Below, piece by piece: positions 32,562-41,463 of a DNA stretch of 64,000 bases. How positions within the stretch are numbered: the stretch's first letter is position 1; each line of letters opens with the position of its first letter. The stretch lies in the NCBI GenBank assembly GCA_031419455.1, contig JANOKS010000100.1, positions 1 to 64,000 of the forward strand, given 5' to 3'. A model generated the notes under the pieces. The model did no database searches, was not told the origin of the DNA, and saw only the letters and a program-made list of their open reading frames with translations. Source of the DNA: UBA7672 sp031419455 (GTDB lineage Bacteria; Pseudomonadota; Alphaproteobacteria; Caulobacterales; Hyphomonadaceae). A program made the translations under genes and the position numbers.

Positions 32562-32750
32562 ATGGACTGGAAAATGCTGCTGATCAGCGCCGCGATGCTG
32601 GTCGCGGGCGGCCTTCTGGCGTGGCGGTTTCGCGGTTCGAAATTCGGCTCCGAGCCGGGGCCCGGCTGCGCCATGGCGGTTGCGCTTCTCCTTCTGTTGA
32701 CGGGCGCGATGACGCTGATCGTGGCGCTGTTGTTCCGCGTGACGGTCTGA
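32562..32750 (+). CDS. Small membrane protein (62 aa)
   Basis: Two transmembrane helices are visible (MLLISAAMLVAGGLLAWRF and AMAVALLLLLTGAMTLIVAL), joined by a short polar loop. A GGGGAG ribosome binding site lies about seven bases before the ATG at 32562. No family recognised. It stands between the GNAT and dienelactone hydrolase genes. Confidence 0.6.
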   Translation: MDWKMLLISAAMLVAGGLLAWRFRGSKFGSEPGPGCAMAVALLLLLTGAMTLIVALLFRVTV

Positions 32751-32814
32751 AGCTGCGATTTCGCGCGCCAGCGTTCTCGCTTATGTTTCTTCTCGAGCAA
32801 CCTGGGAGATCGCG

Positions 32815-33492
32815 ATGTCCGGAAGCATGATCGGCGTGAAGAGCCGGGACGGGTTCGAGTTCGATGCCTATCACGTTGCGGCGCGGGGCGTGCGCAAGGG
32901 CGGCGTGATCGTGATCCAGGAGATATTCGGCCTCTCGGATCATATCAAGGAGATGGCCGAACGGTTCGGCGCCGCGGGCTACGAAGCCATCGCGCCATCG
33001 ATGTACGATCGCGCTGCGCCGGGCTTCATCGTTCAGCCGCAGGATGTTGCGGCAGGCATGGCGCGCGGGATCGAGCTTGCGACGGGCAACGGCCCCGAGA
33101 ATGCTCTCAGCGACATGGGCGGTGTGTTCGACTTGCTGAAGGACGCGGGGAAGGTCTGCATCACGGGCTATTGCTATGGCGGCACGATGAGCTGGCTGGC
33201 GGCGGCGCGGATCGACGGGCTGGCGGCGGCGTCCTGCTATTACGGCGGCAACATCGCGCAGATGGTGGGCCTCAAGCCGAAGTGTCCGACGATCTGCCAT
33301 TTTGGCGCGAAGGATGCGCATATCCCGCTGGTCGGCGCAGTCGACAAGATCGAGGCCGCACATCCGGATATGCCCGTCTACGTCTACGACGCGGGCCATG
33401 GATTCGCGCGGAAGAATTCGGCTGACTACGACGCAGCTTCAGACAGGCTGGCGTTTGAGCGGACGATTGAGTTGTTCGGCAAAGCTGGATGA
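32815..33492 (+). CDS. Dienelactone hydrolase family protein
   Basis: A 225-aa cytosolic alpha/beta hydrolase. The nucleophile is the Cys in GYCYGGTMSW, the acid an Asp in FGAKDAHIP, and the His is in VYDAGHGFARKN, the Cys-Asp-His triad of dienelactone hydrolases. VIVIQEIFGLSDHIKEMAER is the typical N-terminal strand-helix. The physiological substrate is uncertain; the family often acts on lactones or esters. Its stop overlaps the next start (ATGA). Confidence 0.87.
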   Translation: MSGSMIGVKSRDGFEFDAYHVAARGVRKGGVIVIQEIFGLSDHIKEMAERFGAAGYEAIAPSMYDRAAPGFIVQPQDVAAGMARGIELATGNGPENALSDMGGVFDLLKDAGKVCITGYCYGGTMSWLAAARIDGLAAASCYYGGNIAQMVGLKPKCPTICHFGAKDAHIPLVGAVDKIEAAHPDMPVYVYDAGHGFARKNSADYDAASDRLAFERTIELFGKAG

Positions 33493-34037
33493 AGCTGATC
33501 TTCATCTGGGGGCCGGCAGCGTCCGGCAAGCTGACTGTCGCGCGTGCGTTGTCGGCGCAGACCGGCATCACCCTGTTTCACAATCATCTGGTCGTCGATG
33601 CGCTGCTGGAGAAATTCCAGTTCGGCGATCCGGAATTCGTGCGGCTGCGGGAGGCGATGTGGATGACGGTGTTCGATACCGCCGCACGCTCGCGGCAGTC
33701 GCTTGTTTTCACGTTCCAGCCCGAGCCGACGGTGGCTGCTGGCTTCGCCGATCGCGTGCGAGCGGTGATCGAAGATGCTGGTGGTGAAGTGAAATTCGTC
33801 CGGTTGACCGTTTCTCGCGACGAACAGGAACGGCGGATGGGCGCGGAGAGCCGTAAGGAGTTCCGCAAGATGACGTCGGTTGAACTGCTACGCGCCCTGC
33901 ACAACGACTTCGAGGCAAGCGAGGCGGCGATGCCTGAAGCAGATCTGTCGATTGATACGGAGCGAGCTCCGCCAGAAACGGCTGCGCAGCGGATAGCGGC
34001 GGCTTTTGAATTGCCCGCCGTATCCGCCGCAAGCTGA
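33489..34037 (+). CDS. P-loop kinase-like NTPase (shikimate kinase-like fold)
   Basis: A 182-aa AAA_33/zeta-like small kinase. The P-loop is GPAASGKLT (8-16) at the start of the fold, followed by LFHNHLVVDALLEKF. A lid-type region with VSRDEQERRMGAESRKEFRK and a C-terminal DLSIDTERAPPETAAQRI match small-molecule or nucleotide kinases of the shikimate-kinase type. The P-loop Lys is present, so it is probably active; substrate unknown. Coupled to the hydrolase by an ATGA overlap. Confidence 0.75.
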   Translation: MKLIFIWGPAASGKLTVARALSAQTGITLFHNHLVVDALLEKFQFGDPEFVRLREAMWMTVFDTAARSRQSLVFTFQPEPTVAAGFADRVRAVIEDAGGEVKFVRLTVSRDEQERRMGAESRKEFRKMTSVELLRALHNDFEASEAAMPEADLSIDTERAPPETAAQRIAAAFELPAVSAAS

Positions 34038-34093
34038 GGGACGCCAGCCGGTCACATGCCGGAGCACAGGAGAGGCGGACGCCCTTGTTGGTG

Positions 34094-34297
34094 CTACCGA
34101 TCGTCGTCGGCAACCGTGCCGGCAATGGCGCCAGCAACCGCGCCGATGGCGGCGCCGCGGCCTGCATCACCGTCTCCGGTGTTGTTGCCGATGGCTGCGC
34201 CAGCTGCGCCGCCGAGAGCCGCACCGCCAAGCGTGGAGCAGGCGCTCATGGATGCTGCAGCGATTGCGACAGCGAGGATTGTTTTCAGACCAGTCAT
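34094..34297 (-). CDS. Glycine-zipper lipoprotein (67 aa)
   Basis: From the ATG at 34297, which follows AAGGAGAACGAA, the product has a lipoprotein signal (MTGLKTILAVAIAAASMSAC, lipobox SMSAC). It then has a glycine-zipper stretch (LGGAALGGAAGAAIGN and GRGAAIGAVAGAIAG) ending in an acidic tail. Such YMGG/OsmB-like proteins sit in the outer membrane and are often stress-induced. It is transcribed opposite to its neighbours. Confidence 0.8.
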   Translation of the reverse strand: MTGLKTILAVAIAAASMSACSTLGGAALGGAAGAAIGNNTGDGDAGRGAAIGAVAGAIAGTVADDDR

Positions 34298-34412
34298 TTC
34301 GTTCTCCTTGTGGTCGGAGATCAAAACGCGTGTCCGATTGTCGCGTTCCTGATTTAGGTTAGGCGACTTCCCGAACAATCTGTAATCTTGGCCCAGCCGA
34401 GCAGGGGACGCC

Positions 34413-35621
34413 GTGAACGTGAGGTCAATCGCGATTGCCGGCGGCGGGATAGCGGGCCTTGGCTGTGCAGCCCTTCTGGCGCGCGAGGGCGCGCGGGTTG
34501 TCGTTCATGACCGCATGGACACGCCGGCGCCGATCGGGTCGGGGCTCATTCTCCAGCCTGTTGGCCTGGCCGTCCTCGATGAAATCGGGGTGGGGGACCG
34601 GCTGCGCGCTCTGGGCGCTCCGATCAGGCGGCTGTTCGGACGTGTGCAGCCATCGGGGCGTGTGGTGCTGGATGTGCGCTATCGCGCGCTCGGCGGCGGC
34701 GCAGGCGAGGGTCTGGCGGTGCACCGCGGCGCGCTGTTCGAGGCGTTGCTCGATGCGGCGCGAGAGGCGGGCGTCATTTTCGAGAACGCGTGTGAAGTTG
34801 TCGGCGCGGGAGATGGCAGGCTGTTGCTTCGAGGCGGCGCGGCGACGCCGAAGTTCGATCTTGTCGTCGACGCGCTGGGCGTGAAGTCTCCGCTGTCGCG
34901 TGTGCAGCCAATGCCGCCGCTTCCGTTCGGGGCGCTGTGGGGCAATCTCGACTGGCCAGTTGGCAGTGATGCCGCGCCGTTCGACGCGATGGCGCTGGAG
35001 CAGCGCTATGAGGCGGCGCGCAGGATGGTGGGCGTGCTTCCGATCGGCAGCGTGCGGACGGGCGCGCCCCGTCAGGCCGCGTTCTTCTGGAGCCTGCGCC
35101 ATGCCGATCATGCCGCGTGGCTGGCGCGCGGGCTTGATGCCTGGAAGGCCGACGTGATGCGCCTGTGGCCGCAGACCGCGCCGTTCCTCGAACAGATCAC
35201 GCGTCGTGAACAGTTGGTCTTCGCAAGCTATTGCCATGGCACGCTGCGCTCGCCGCTGAAGGACGGGATCGTGCACATCGGCGACAGCTGGCATTCGGCG
35301 AGCCCGCAGCTCGGTCAGGGCGCCAACATGGCGTTGCTGGATGCGCTGGCGCTGGCGCGCGCCATGGGGACTCATCCGGACCTCGGCGCGGCGACGGGCG
35401 CTTACGCGCGTGCGCGGCTCGGCCATATCCGCATCTACCAGCTTGCCTCCTGGATGTTCACGCCAGCCTACCAGAGCGACGGCGCAGCGCTTGCCTGGGC
35501 GCGCGACTGGCTGATGGCGCCGCTCTCGCGGGTGTGGCCGGCGCCGAAAATCCTTGCAGCTCTTGTGGCGGGGGCAATCGGTTCGCCGCTGGCGGCCATC
35601 GAGGCGGTGAAGGACGGCTGA
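34413..35621 (+). CDS. FAD-dependent monooxygenase (PHBH-like)
   Basis: A 402-aa flavoprotein hydroxylase. The Rossmann dinucleotide site is IAIAGGGIAGLGCAALLARE, followed by the FAD-contact RMDTPAPIGSGLILQPVGLA. The second FAD motif is VHIGDSWHSASPQLGQGANM, the GD motif of group A aromatic hydroxylases. A DG-type motif is near FDLVVDALGVKS. Substrate unknown. GTG start at 34413 after AGGGGAC. It is the last gene of the insert before cobT. Confidence 0.85.
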   Translation: MNVRSIAIAGGGIAGLGCAALLAREGARVVVHDRMDTPAPIGSGLILQPVGLAVLDEIGVGDRLRALGAPIRRLFGRVQPSGRVVLDVRYRALGGGAGEGLAVHRGALFEALLDAAREAGVIFENACEVVGAGDGRLLLRGGAATPKFDLVVDALGVKSPLSRVQPMPPLPFGALWGNLDWPVGSDAAPFDAMALEQRYEAARRMVGVLPIGSVRTGAPRQAAFFWSLRHADHAAWLARGLDAWKADVMRLWPQTAPFLEQITRREQLVFASYCHGTLRSPLKDGIVHIGDSWHSASPQLGQGANMALLDALALARAMGTHPDLGAATGAYARARLGHIRIYQLASWMFTPAYQSDGAALAWARDWLMAPLSRVWPAPKILAALVAGAIGSPLAAIEAVKDG

Positions 35622-35663
35622 CGGGCCTTCCCAGCGGGGCGAGCGGGCCCTAAACGTCGAGAC

Positions 35664-37631
35664 ATGACCAAGACCATTGACCGCGCGGACGTCTTCAAGT
35701 CTGCCCTGAGCGCTGCAACCCGCGCCATCGCGGGGCAGGACGAGCTTGGCGTGGATTTCTCGGTCGATGGCGGGCGCATCACCGAAGGCCAGATCACCCT
35801 CACCACGCCGCCAAAAGACCTTACGATGGCGGCGGCGGCGCGTGCGCGCGGACAGGCCGATGCGCTCGCGCTGCGCGTGGCGCACCATGACGCGCGGGCC
35901 CATGCCCGGGGAATGCCACAGCGCGAGGACGCGCGCCGGCTGTTCGAGGCGGCGGAGCGCGCCCGCATCGAATCGATCGGCGCCGCTGCGATGGACGGTG
36001 TGGCGGAAAATCTCGACTCGGTGCTGCAGCAGCGTTGCGAGCGGGCCGGATACACGCGCGTGACGGACAAGAGCCGCGCGCCGATGGATGACGCGCTGGA
36101 GTTCGTGCTGCGCGAGGTTCTGACAGGTCGCAAGCTGCCGCCGGCGGCGGAGAGCGTTGCGGCGGTGTGGCGTGACGAGCTGTCGGAGAAGGCGGCTGGC
36201 CCGCTGGCGCAGGCGCGCGCCAGCATGCACGACCAGGCGGCGTTCTCCGCGCTGATGCGCAACCTGCTGCGCGACCTTGGCCTTGGCGACGAAACCTCGC
36301 GCCAGACCGATGACGACGACGACAAGGGCGAGGACGACGAGGAAGGCGAGGCCAAGTCCGAGGCGACGGACGACAGCGAGGGCGACGGAGAGGGCGAAGG
36401 AGAGTCCGACGAGCAGGACACCAGCGACGCCGGCGATGGCGAGCCGGGCGACCAGATCGAGGCGACGGCTGCTGACGATGCCGATAGCGAAATGGAGGCG
36501 ACCGAGACTGACGATGAGGTGGAGGCCACGCCGCTGCGCCCCAACTGGCGCGACAGCGACGCCTTCAAATCGGAGTACAAGGCGTTCACAACTGTCCATG
36601 ACGAGGTGAAGAACGCGGACGAGCTGTGCGATCCGGAAGAGCTGACGCGCCTGCGCGCCTATCTCGATGCGCAGCTGCAGGGCTTGCAGGGAGCAGTCTC
36701 GCGGCTGGCCAACCGCCTGCAGCGGCGGCTGATGGCGCAGCAGAACCGCTCATGGATGTTCGATCTAGAAGAGGGCGTGCTGGACACCTCGCGCCTGACG
36801 CGCGTGATTGTCGATCCGACGGCGCCGCTGTCATTCAAGATGGAGGACGAGAGCAAGTTCCGCGACACGGTGGTGACGCTGTTGCTCGACAATTCCGGCT
36901 CGATGCGCGGACGGCCGATCATGGTGGCGGCGCTGTGCGCGGACATTCTCGCGCGCACGCTGGAGCGGTGCGGCGTGAAGGTGGAAATCCTCGGCTTCAC
37001 CACGCAGGCCTGGAAGGGCGGGCTGTCGCGCGAGGACTGGATCAAGGCGGGCAAGCCGGCCTCGCCGGGGCGTCTGAACGATCTGCGCCATATCATCTAC
37101 AAGAGTGCGGATGCACCATGGCGGCGCGTGCGGCGCAACCTTGGCCTGATGATGCGCGAAGGGTTGCTGAAGGAAAACATCGACGGCGAGGCGCTGCTCT
37201 GGGCGCATGACCGGCTGATGGGTCGCGCCGAACAGCGCAAGATCCTGATGGTGATCTCGGACGGCGCGCCGGTTGATGACTCGACCCTGAGCGTCAACGT
37301 CGGCAACCCGCTGGAGAAACACCTGCGCGAGGTGATTGCCCATATTGAGGGCGCGTCCCTCGTTGAGTTGATCGCCGTTGGCATCGGGCACGATGTCACG
37401 CGCTGGTATCGCCGCGCGGTGACGATCGTCGAGGCCGAACAGCTGGGCGGCGTCATGACCGACAAGCTCGCGGAACTGTTCGGCGAGGAAGAGACAAAAA
37501 AGGCGAAAGCGTCAGGTCAGGGGTCAGACCAGCGCGACAGGCGCGGCGCGCGCGGTCCCGTGACGTCCGGGCGTTCCGTGAAGCGCACGACATTCGGCGA
37601 AGTCGCCAAGGGGCGGAGTTCGGCACGGTGA
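35664..37631 (+). CDS. cobT: Cobaltochelatase subunit CobT
   Basis: A 655-aa partner of CobS with a C-terminal von Willebrand A domain that carries the MIDAS (DNSGSM, D409-S413) and couples ATP use to CobN. Residues about 215-290 form a highly acidic Asp/Glu low-complexity linker, which is normal for CobT. The N-terminal helical part starts MTKTIDRADVFKSALSAATR. A basic tail ends the protein. Length is normal. Its GTGA overlap couples the next gene. Confidence 0.93.
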   Translation: MTKTIDRADVFKSALSAATRAIAGQDELGVDFSVDGGRITEGQITLTTPPKDLTMAAAARARGQADALALRVAHHDARAHARGMPQREDARRLFEAAERARIESIGAAAMDGVAENLDSVLQQRCERAGYTRVTDKSRAPMDDALEFVLREVLTGRKLPPAAESVAAVWRDELSEKAAGPLAQARASMHDQAAFSALMRNLLRDLGLGDETSRQTDDDDDKGEDDEEGEAKSEATDDSEGDGEGEGESDEQDTSDAGDGEPGDQIEATAADDADSEMEATETDDEVEATPLRPNWRDSDAFKSEYKAFTTVHDEVKNADELCDPEELTRLRAYLDAQLQGLQGAVSRLANRLQRRLMAQQNRSWMFDLEEGVLDTSRLTRVIVDPTAPLSFKMEDESKFRDTVVTLLLDNSGSMRGRPIMVAALCADILARTLERCGVKVEILGFTTQAWKGGLSREDWIKAGKPASPGRLNDLRHIIYKSADAPWRRVRRNLGLMMREGLLKENIDGEALLWAHDRLMGRAEQRKILMVISDGAPVDDSTLSVNVGNPLEKHLREVIAHIEGASLVELIAVGIGHDVTRWYRRAVTIVEAEQLGGVMTDKLAELFGEEETKKAKASGQGSDQRDRRGARGPVTSGRSVKRTTFGEVAKGRSSAR

Positions 37632-38917
37632 GGGCGTGGGTAATGGGCCTTGCTGCTGTTGTGGTATCTGGTTGCGCGAGCGTTGCTGGGAGCCGGGACG
37701 TGAGCGAAGTGAGCATTGACGCCCTGGCGCGTGACTATGTGCGGCTGGCGCTCGAGATCGATGCGCACGAGAGCGGCTACGTCGACGCCTATTACGGACC
37801 CGACGAATGGCGCGAGGCGGCGCGGCGCGATCCGCGCGACCGCGCTGAGCTCAAGGCTGAAGCCGACCGGATCGTGGCGGCGCTTGGGCCGCATGCGCTG
37901 GCTGGTGGGGAACAGGGCCAGCGTGCGCGCGTGATGATGGCCAACACGTCGAGCGCTCGCTTTCGGCTCGACATGATCGATGGAAAGCGAGCGCCGTTCG
38001 TTGAGGAGGCGGAGGCGCTGTTTGCGCTGCGTCCGAAGCTGCGGCCGCTGTCGGATTTCGACGGCGCGCTGGCGCGGATCGAGACGCTGCTGCCGGGTCC
38101 GGGTTCGCTGTCGGAGCGCGTCGGGGCATTCAGGGCGCAGTATTCGGTGCCTGATGATCGCCTTCGCGACGTGATGCACGCGGCGATAGCCGAATGTCGC
38201 AAACGCACCGCTGCTTACATTCCGCTGCCGGCCGGCGAGAACTTCTCGATGACGCTGGTCAACGACAAGAGCTGGGGCGCGTACAATTACTACAAGGGCG
38301 GGAACCAGAGCCTGATCGAGATCAATACTGACCTGCCTGTGTCGGTTGGTCATGTGCTGGTGCTGGGATGTCATGAGGGATACCCGGGGCATCAGGTGCA
38401 GGGCATCTACAACGAGCGGAACTATCGCGAGCGCGGATGGGCCGAGTATGCGGTGATGCCGCTCTATGTGCCCGCCGCGCCGCTGAACGAGGGCGGGGCC
38501 GATTTCGGCGTGGACCTGGCGTTCCCGGGCGAGGAGCGGCTGAAATTCGAGATGAAGGTGCTTTATCCGCTGGCCGGGCTCGACCCTGCAATGGCGCCAG
38601 CCTTCGATACATTGCGGCGCGCGACGGCGGAGCTGGACGGCGCGCAGCTAAGGATCTCGCAGATGCATCTCGATGGCGAAATCGATCGGGAACAGGCGAT
38701 CACCCTGGCGCAGAAGTACCGGCTGGCGTCGCGCGACGTTGCAGAGCAGTCACTGAGGTTCGATGCGGCCTACCGGTCCTACGTGATCAATTATTCGCTG
38801 GGCGAGGATCTGGTCCGCGCCTATGTCGATCGGCATGGCAGCGATCCGGCGGCACGGTGGGCTGCCTATGTGCGGATCATGTCGATGCCGACGCTGCCCG
38901 CCGATCTTGCCAATTGA
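37628..38917 (+). CDS. DUF885-like lipoprotein, probable metallopeptidase fold
   Basis: A 429-aa protein with a lipoprotein signal (MRAWVMGLAAVVVSGCA, lipobox VSGC) and a DUF885-type core. The motif HEGYPGHQ (249-256) matches the HExYPGHH zinc-site pattern, and NEGGADFGVD supplies a further acidic residue. The domain is reached through SMTLVNDKSWGAYNYYKGGN. The last His of the usual motif is Gln here. The GTG start overlaps the cobT stop by four bases. Probably envelope-located; substrate unknown. Confidence 0.75.
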   Translation: MRAWVMGLAAVVVSGCASVAGSRDVSEVSIDALARDYVRLALEIDAHESGYVDAYYGPDEWREAARRDPRDRAELKAEADRIVAALGPHALAGGEQGQRARVMMANTSSARFRLDMIDGKRAPFVEEAEALFALRPKLRPLSDFDGALARIETLLPGPGSLSERVGAFRAQYSVPDDRLRDVMHAAIAECRKRTAAYIPLPAGENFSMTLVNDKSWGAYNYYKGGNQSLIEINTDLPVSVGHVLVLGCHEGYPGHQVQGIYNERNYRERGWAEYAVMPLYVPAAPLNEGGADFGVDLAFPGEERLKFEMKVLYPLAGLDPAMAPAFDTLRRATAELDGAQLRISQMHLDGEIDREQAITLAQKYRLASRDVAEQSLRFDAAYRSYVINYSLGEDLVRAYVDRHGSDPAARWAAYVRIMSMPTLPADLAN

Positions 38918-40068
38918 GCGCGCTGGCAGGCCGCCAGACAGCTGCGATGATTGCGCTTGCCTGCGCGGCGTGCGGCGCGGAGGCACAGCCCTGGCAGGGC
39001 AGGCTGAGTGAGGGCTATCTTCAACCTCTGCTGGCGGCGTCATGTCCGCTGGGCGCAGAATTGCACGAGCCTGAAGCCATCGATCTGCAAACGACGCGCG
39101 TGCCGCTACAGGGCTTCAATCCGATGCGGAAGACCATCGGCGAACTGGAATTCGTCGGCGGGTTTCACCTGACGAGCCCGGACAAGCGGCTTGGCGGGCT
39201 GTCGGGGCTGGACCTGCTGGACGATGGCAGACTGCTGATGGTGAGCGATGCTGGCGACTTTGTCTGGATTGGTCTTGGCGACGATCAGGTGACGCCGGTC
39301 TCAGCCAGCATTGCAGGCATGCTTGGCAAGGACGGGCAGTCCATTCGCGGCAAAAGCCAAGGCGATGCGGAGGGGCTGGCCGTGATGGATGGCGTCGCGC
39401 TGGTGTCGTTTGAAGGCGATCACCGTGTGCTGGCGTTCGATGTCGGACGGTGCGGCGCGGAGGCGAGGGGCGTGGCCGTAGCTGACGCAACAGATGACCT
39501 TGTGCCGGCCTTCGCACGGCAATCGATCGAGGTGCGCGGGAATGAGGGCGTCGAAGCGCTCGCGGCGGCGCCGGGATGGTTCACGCTGGCAGGTCTGGAG
39601 ACGAAGGCGGGCGAGGCCAGCGCAGTGTCGGCGCGCGCTGTGGAGGCTGCGCCGGAATTCGATGTCCGCATCGGCGAGGGCGCGCCGCCCGTCGTCGGCC
39701 TGGATGTCATTCCGCACGAGGGCGGAGAAGGCGGCTTCACCGCCTACAGCCTGCACAGGTCGACCAACGCGATGGCGAGCGAAGTAATCGTGCTGATGGA
39801 AACCGAGTTCGTGCGCGATCTCGACCAGTCCAACCTGCCGGCGCGCATTATCAACGAGATGGATGAGCGGTCGCGTGTGCGGTTCAGGCCAATGACCTCG
39901 CGCAAGCTCGCTGCGATGAACGTTCTGGTGTCGATCGACAATTTCGAGGGGATCGTGGCGCGCCGGATGCCCGACGGGCGCATACGGCTGTATCTGGTCT
40001 CAGACGACAATTTCTCGAAGTCGCAGCGGACGTTGATGATGGTCTACGACGTCGCGGAGCGGGACTGA
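38914..40068 (+). CDS. Esterase-like phytase-family secreted protein
   Basis: A beta-propeller-type protein of the esterase-like activity of phytase family: KRLGGLSGLDLLDDGRLLMV, VSDAGDFVWIGLGDD, then GDAEGLAVMDGVALVSFEGD, RGNEGVEALAAAPGWFTLAG and IDNFEGIVARRMPDGRIRLY. The N-terminus has a signal peptide. I propose the TTG at 38914, which overlaps the previous stop and adds an Arg-containing n-region; ATG at 38947 is the alternative. It is probably exported as a lipoprotein or periplasmic protein and cotranscribed with the DUF885-like gene. Confidence 0.75.
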   Translation: MSALAGRQTAAMIALACAACGAEAQPWQGRLSEGYLQPLLAASCPLGAELHEPEAIDLQTTRVPLQGFNPMRKTIGELEFVGGFHLTSPDKRLGGLSGLDLLDDGRLLMVSDAGDFVWIGLGDDQVTPVSASIAGMLGKDGQSIRGKSQGDAEGLAVMDGVALVSFEGDHRVLAFDVGRCGAEARGVAVADATDDLVPAFARQSIEVRGNEGVEALAAAPGWFTLAGLETKAGEASAVSARAVEAAPEFDVRIGEGAPPVVGLDVIPHEGGEGGFTAYSLHRSTNAMASEVIVLMETEFVRDLDQSNLPARIINEMDERSRVRFRPMTSRKLAAMNVLVSIDNFEGIVARRMPDGRIRLYLVSDDNFSKSQRTLMMVYDVAERD

Positions 40069-40097
40069 GGCCCGCTCCGCGCCGCGTCACGCCTGTG

Positions 40098-40379
40098 TCA
40101 GGACCCGATCGTCGCCGTGCTGGTTTCGCGATCGACCTTGCAGGTCAGCTTGCCGGATGAGTCGTCAGCGTTCCTGACGTTCAACGTGTAGGTAAGCGTT
40201 GTGTCGCTGACCTTCGTGGCGTCCGCGTCGGTGCGGACGGACTTCGGTGCTGGCGTTGCGGCCTTCGCGGCGGTTTCGCACAGCTGCTTGCCCTTCGTGA
40301 GCGAAGTTTTTGCGATGGCGGGCGCGGCGGCTATTGCTGCGCCTGCGACGAGGAGGGCGATGAGGGAGGACTTCTTCAT
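40098..40379 (-). CDS. Small secreted protein (93 aa), paralogue of 40959-41249
   Basis: A signal peptide (MKKSSLIALLVAGAAIAAAP, cleaved at AIAK) precedes a mature domain of about 70 residues with two Cys (KQLCETAAKA and KLTCKVDRET), probably disulfide-linked, and NADDSSGKLTCKVDR near the end. The protein 0.6 kb away shares the layout (NADDSSAKMLCTVDR). Role unknown, presumably periplasmic. Confidence 0.75.
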   Translation of the reverse strand: MKKSSLIALLVAGAAIAAAPAIAKTSLTKGKQLCETAAKAATPAPKSVRTDADATKVSDTTLTYTLNVRNADDSSGKLTCKVDRETSTATIGS

Positions 40380-40473
40380 TTCAGACTCCTGCTTCCGCCA
40401 ACACACGCGGCGGTCTTCAATTCCTGCCTGCGCAAGCTTTGCGAAACAAGAAAAAACGTATATGCAGGATTAA

Positions 40474-40962
40474 ATGGAGCGATCAGATTATCTTGATCTG
40501 GCTTGTCTTGCTTACGCGACGCGTCGCTCGGGACGCGCGATCACGAACCTGTTCAATGGCCGCATGGCTGAGCTTGAGCTGAACGTCGCGCAGTTCGGGC
40601 TGCTGACGGCTGTTGCGAAAATGCCTGGCGCGACGCTGGCGGCAATCGGCGAGGCGATGCTGATCGACGAGAGCACGCTTGCGCGCAACTTCCTCGTGAT
40701 GGAGCGCCGCGGGCTCGTCGCCGCCAAGGGCGGCCGCGGGAGAGGCGGCAAGCACGTGCGTCTCACGCCTGCGGGCGCGAAGCTCCATGCTGAGGCGCTG
40801 ATCGTCTGGCGTGCGACCAACAGGAAGTTGACCTCGGCGCTCGGCAACGACGAAACAGCCGCAGGGCGCGCCTTCCTCCGATCGCTTGGCGAAGTGGCGG
40901 AGCGCCTGCAGACCGAAGAAGCGGCGGCGACAATGCGCCGCCGCCTGAAGGCGGAAGTCTAG
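40474..40962 (+). CDS. MarR-family transcriptional regulator
   Basis: A 162-aa winged-helix dimeric repressor. The core reads LTAVAKMPGATLAAIGEAML, IDESTLARNFLVMERRGLVA and a wing rich in Gly/Arg (KGGRGRGGKHVRLTP). It is divergent from the small secreted gene at 40379 and tail-to-tail, overlapping by four bases (CTAG), with its paralogue at 40959. The shared 95-base intergenic region is the likely operator; repression of the secreted-protein gene is inference. Confidence 0.87.
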   Translation: MERSDYLDLACLAYATRRSGRAITNLFNGRMAELELNVAQFGLLTAVAKMPGATLAAIGEAMLIDESTLARNFLVMERRGLVAAKGGRGRGGKHVRLTPAGAKLHAEALIVWRATNRKLTSALGNDETAAGRAFLRSLGEVAERLQTEEAAATMRRRLKAEV

Positions 40963-41249
40963 GCTGCCGGCTTGACCGAGCTCACAGTCTCGGTGCTGCG
41001 ATCGACCGTGCACAGCATCTTGGCGGACGAGTCGTCGGCGTTCTTGACCTTGAACAGGTAGACGAACGCGGCGCCCGTGGCCTTGGTCGAATCCTTGTCG
41101 ACTTTTACCGATTTCAGCGCCGGATCCTGCTTGGCGATTTCGGTCTTGCAGAGGTTTTCGCCGGACTGAACCGAGATCTTCGCTAAGGCGGGGGCAGCCA
41201 GGAGGATGGAGGCGGCAGACAGGAGAATGAGGGAGGAAACGCGGGTCAT
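40959..41249 (-). CDS. Small secreted protein (96 aa), paralogue of 40098-40379
   Basis: A signal peptide (MTRVSSLILLSAASILLAAP, cleaved at ALAK) and a mature part with two Cys (GENLCKTEIAKQ and KMLCTVDRSTET) and KVKNADDSSAKMLCTVDR. Together with the gene at 40098 it brackets the MarR regulator. No known family recognised. Confidence 0.75.
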   Translation of the reverse strand: MTRVSSLILLSAASILLAAPALAKISVQSGENLCKTEIAKQDPALKSVKVDKDSTKATGAAFVYLFKVKNADDSSAKMLCTVDRSTETVSSVKPAA

Positions 41250-41463
41250 TTTGATCTCCGTTATGGCCGTCAGGGGAGAGCGGCCTGACTTAACCAGACA
41301 GCGTCAGGTAGACGGCGTCAAGTGACGCTACGGTAAAATACGGGGTGCTGGCGCTAACACCTTCGTCAACTCTGGCTAAAGGGCCTTCACGCGGATGGCC
41401 GCTCGGCCGTGTCCCGGCTAGCGTCGTCTGAGGGCGAAAGAGCCCCCGGCGCGGGAGAACAAC

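Noticed and set aside
30248..37631. Local cobalamin biosynthesis cluster suggested by cobS and cobT
   Set aside because: No cobN or other cob/cbi genes are in the window; a full pathway cannot be inferred, and the organism has a B12 uptake operon.
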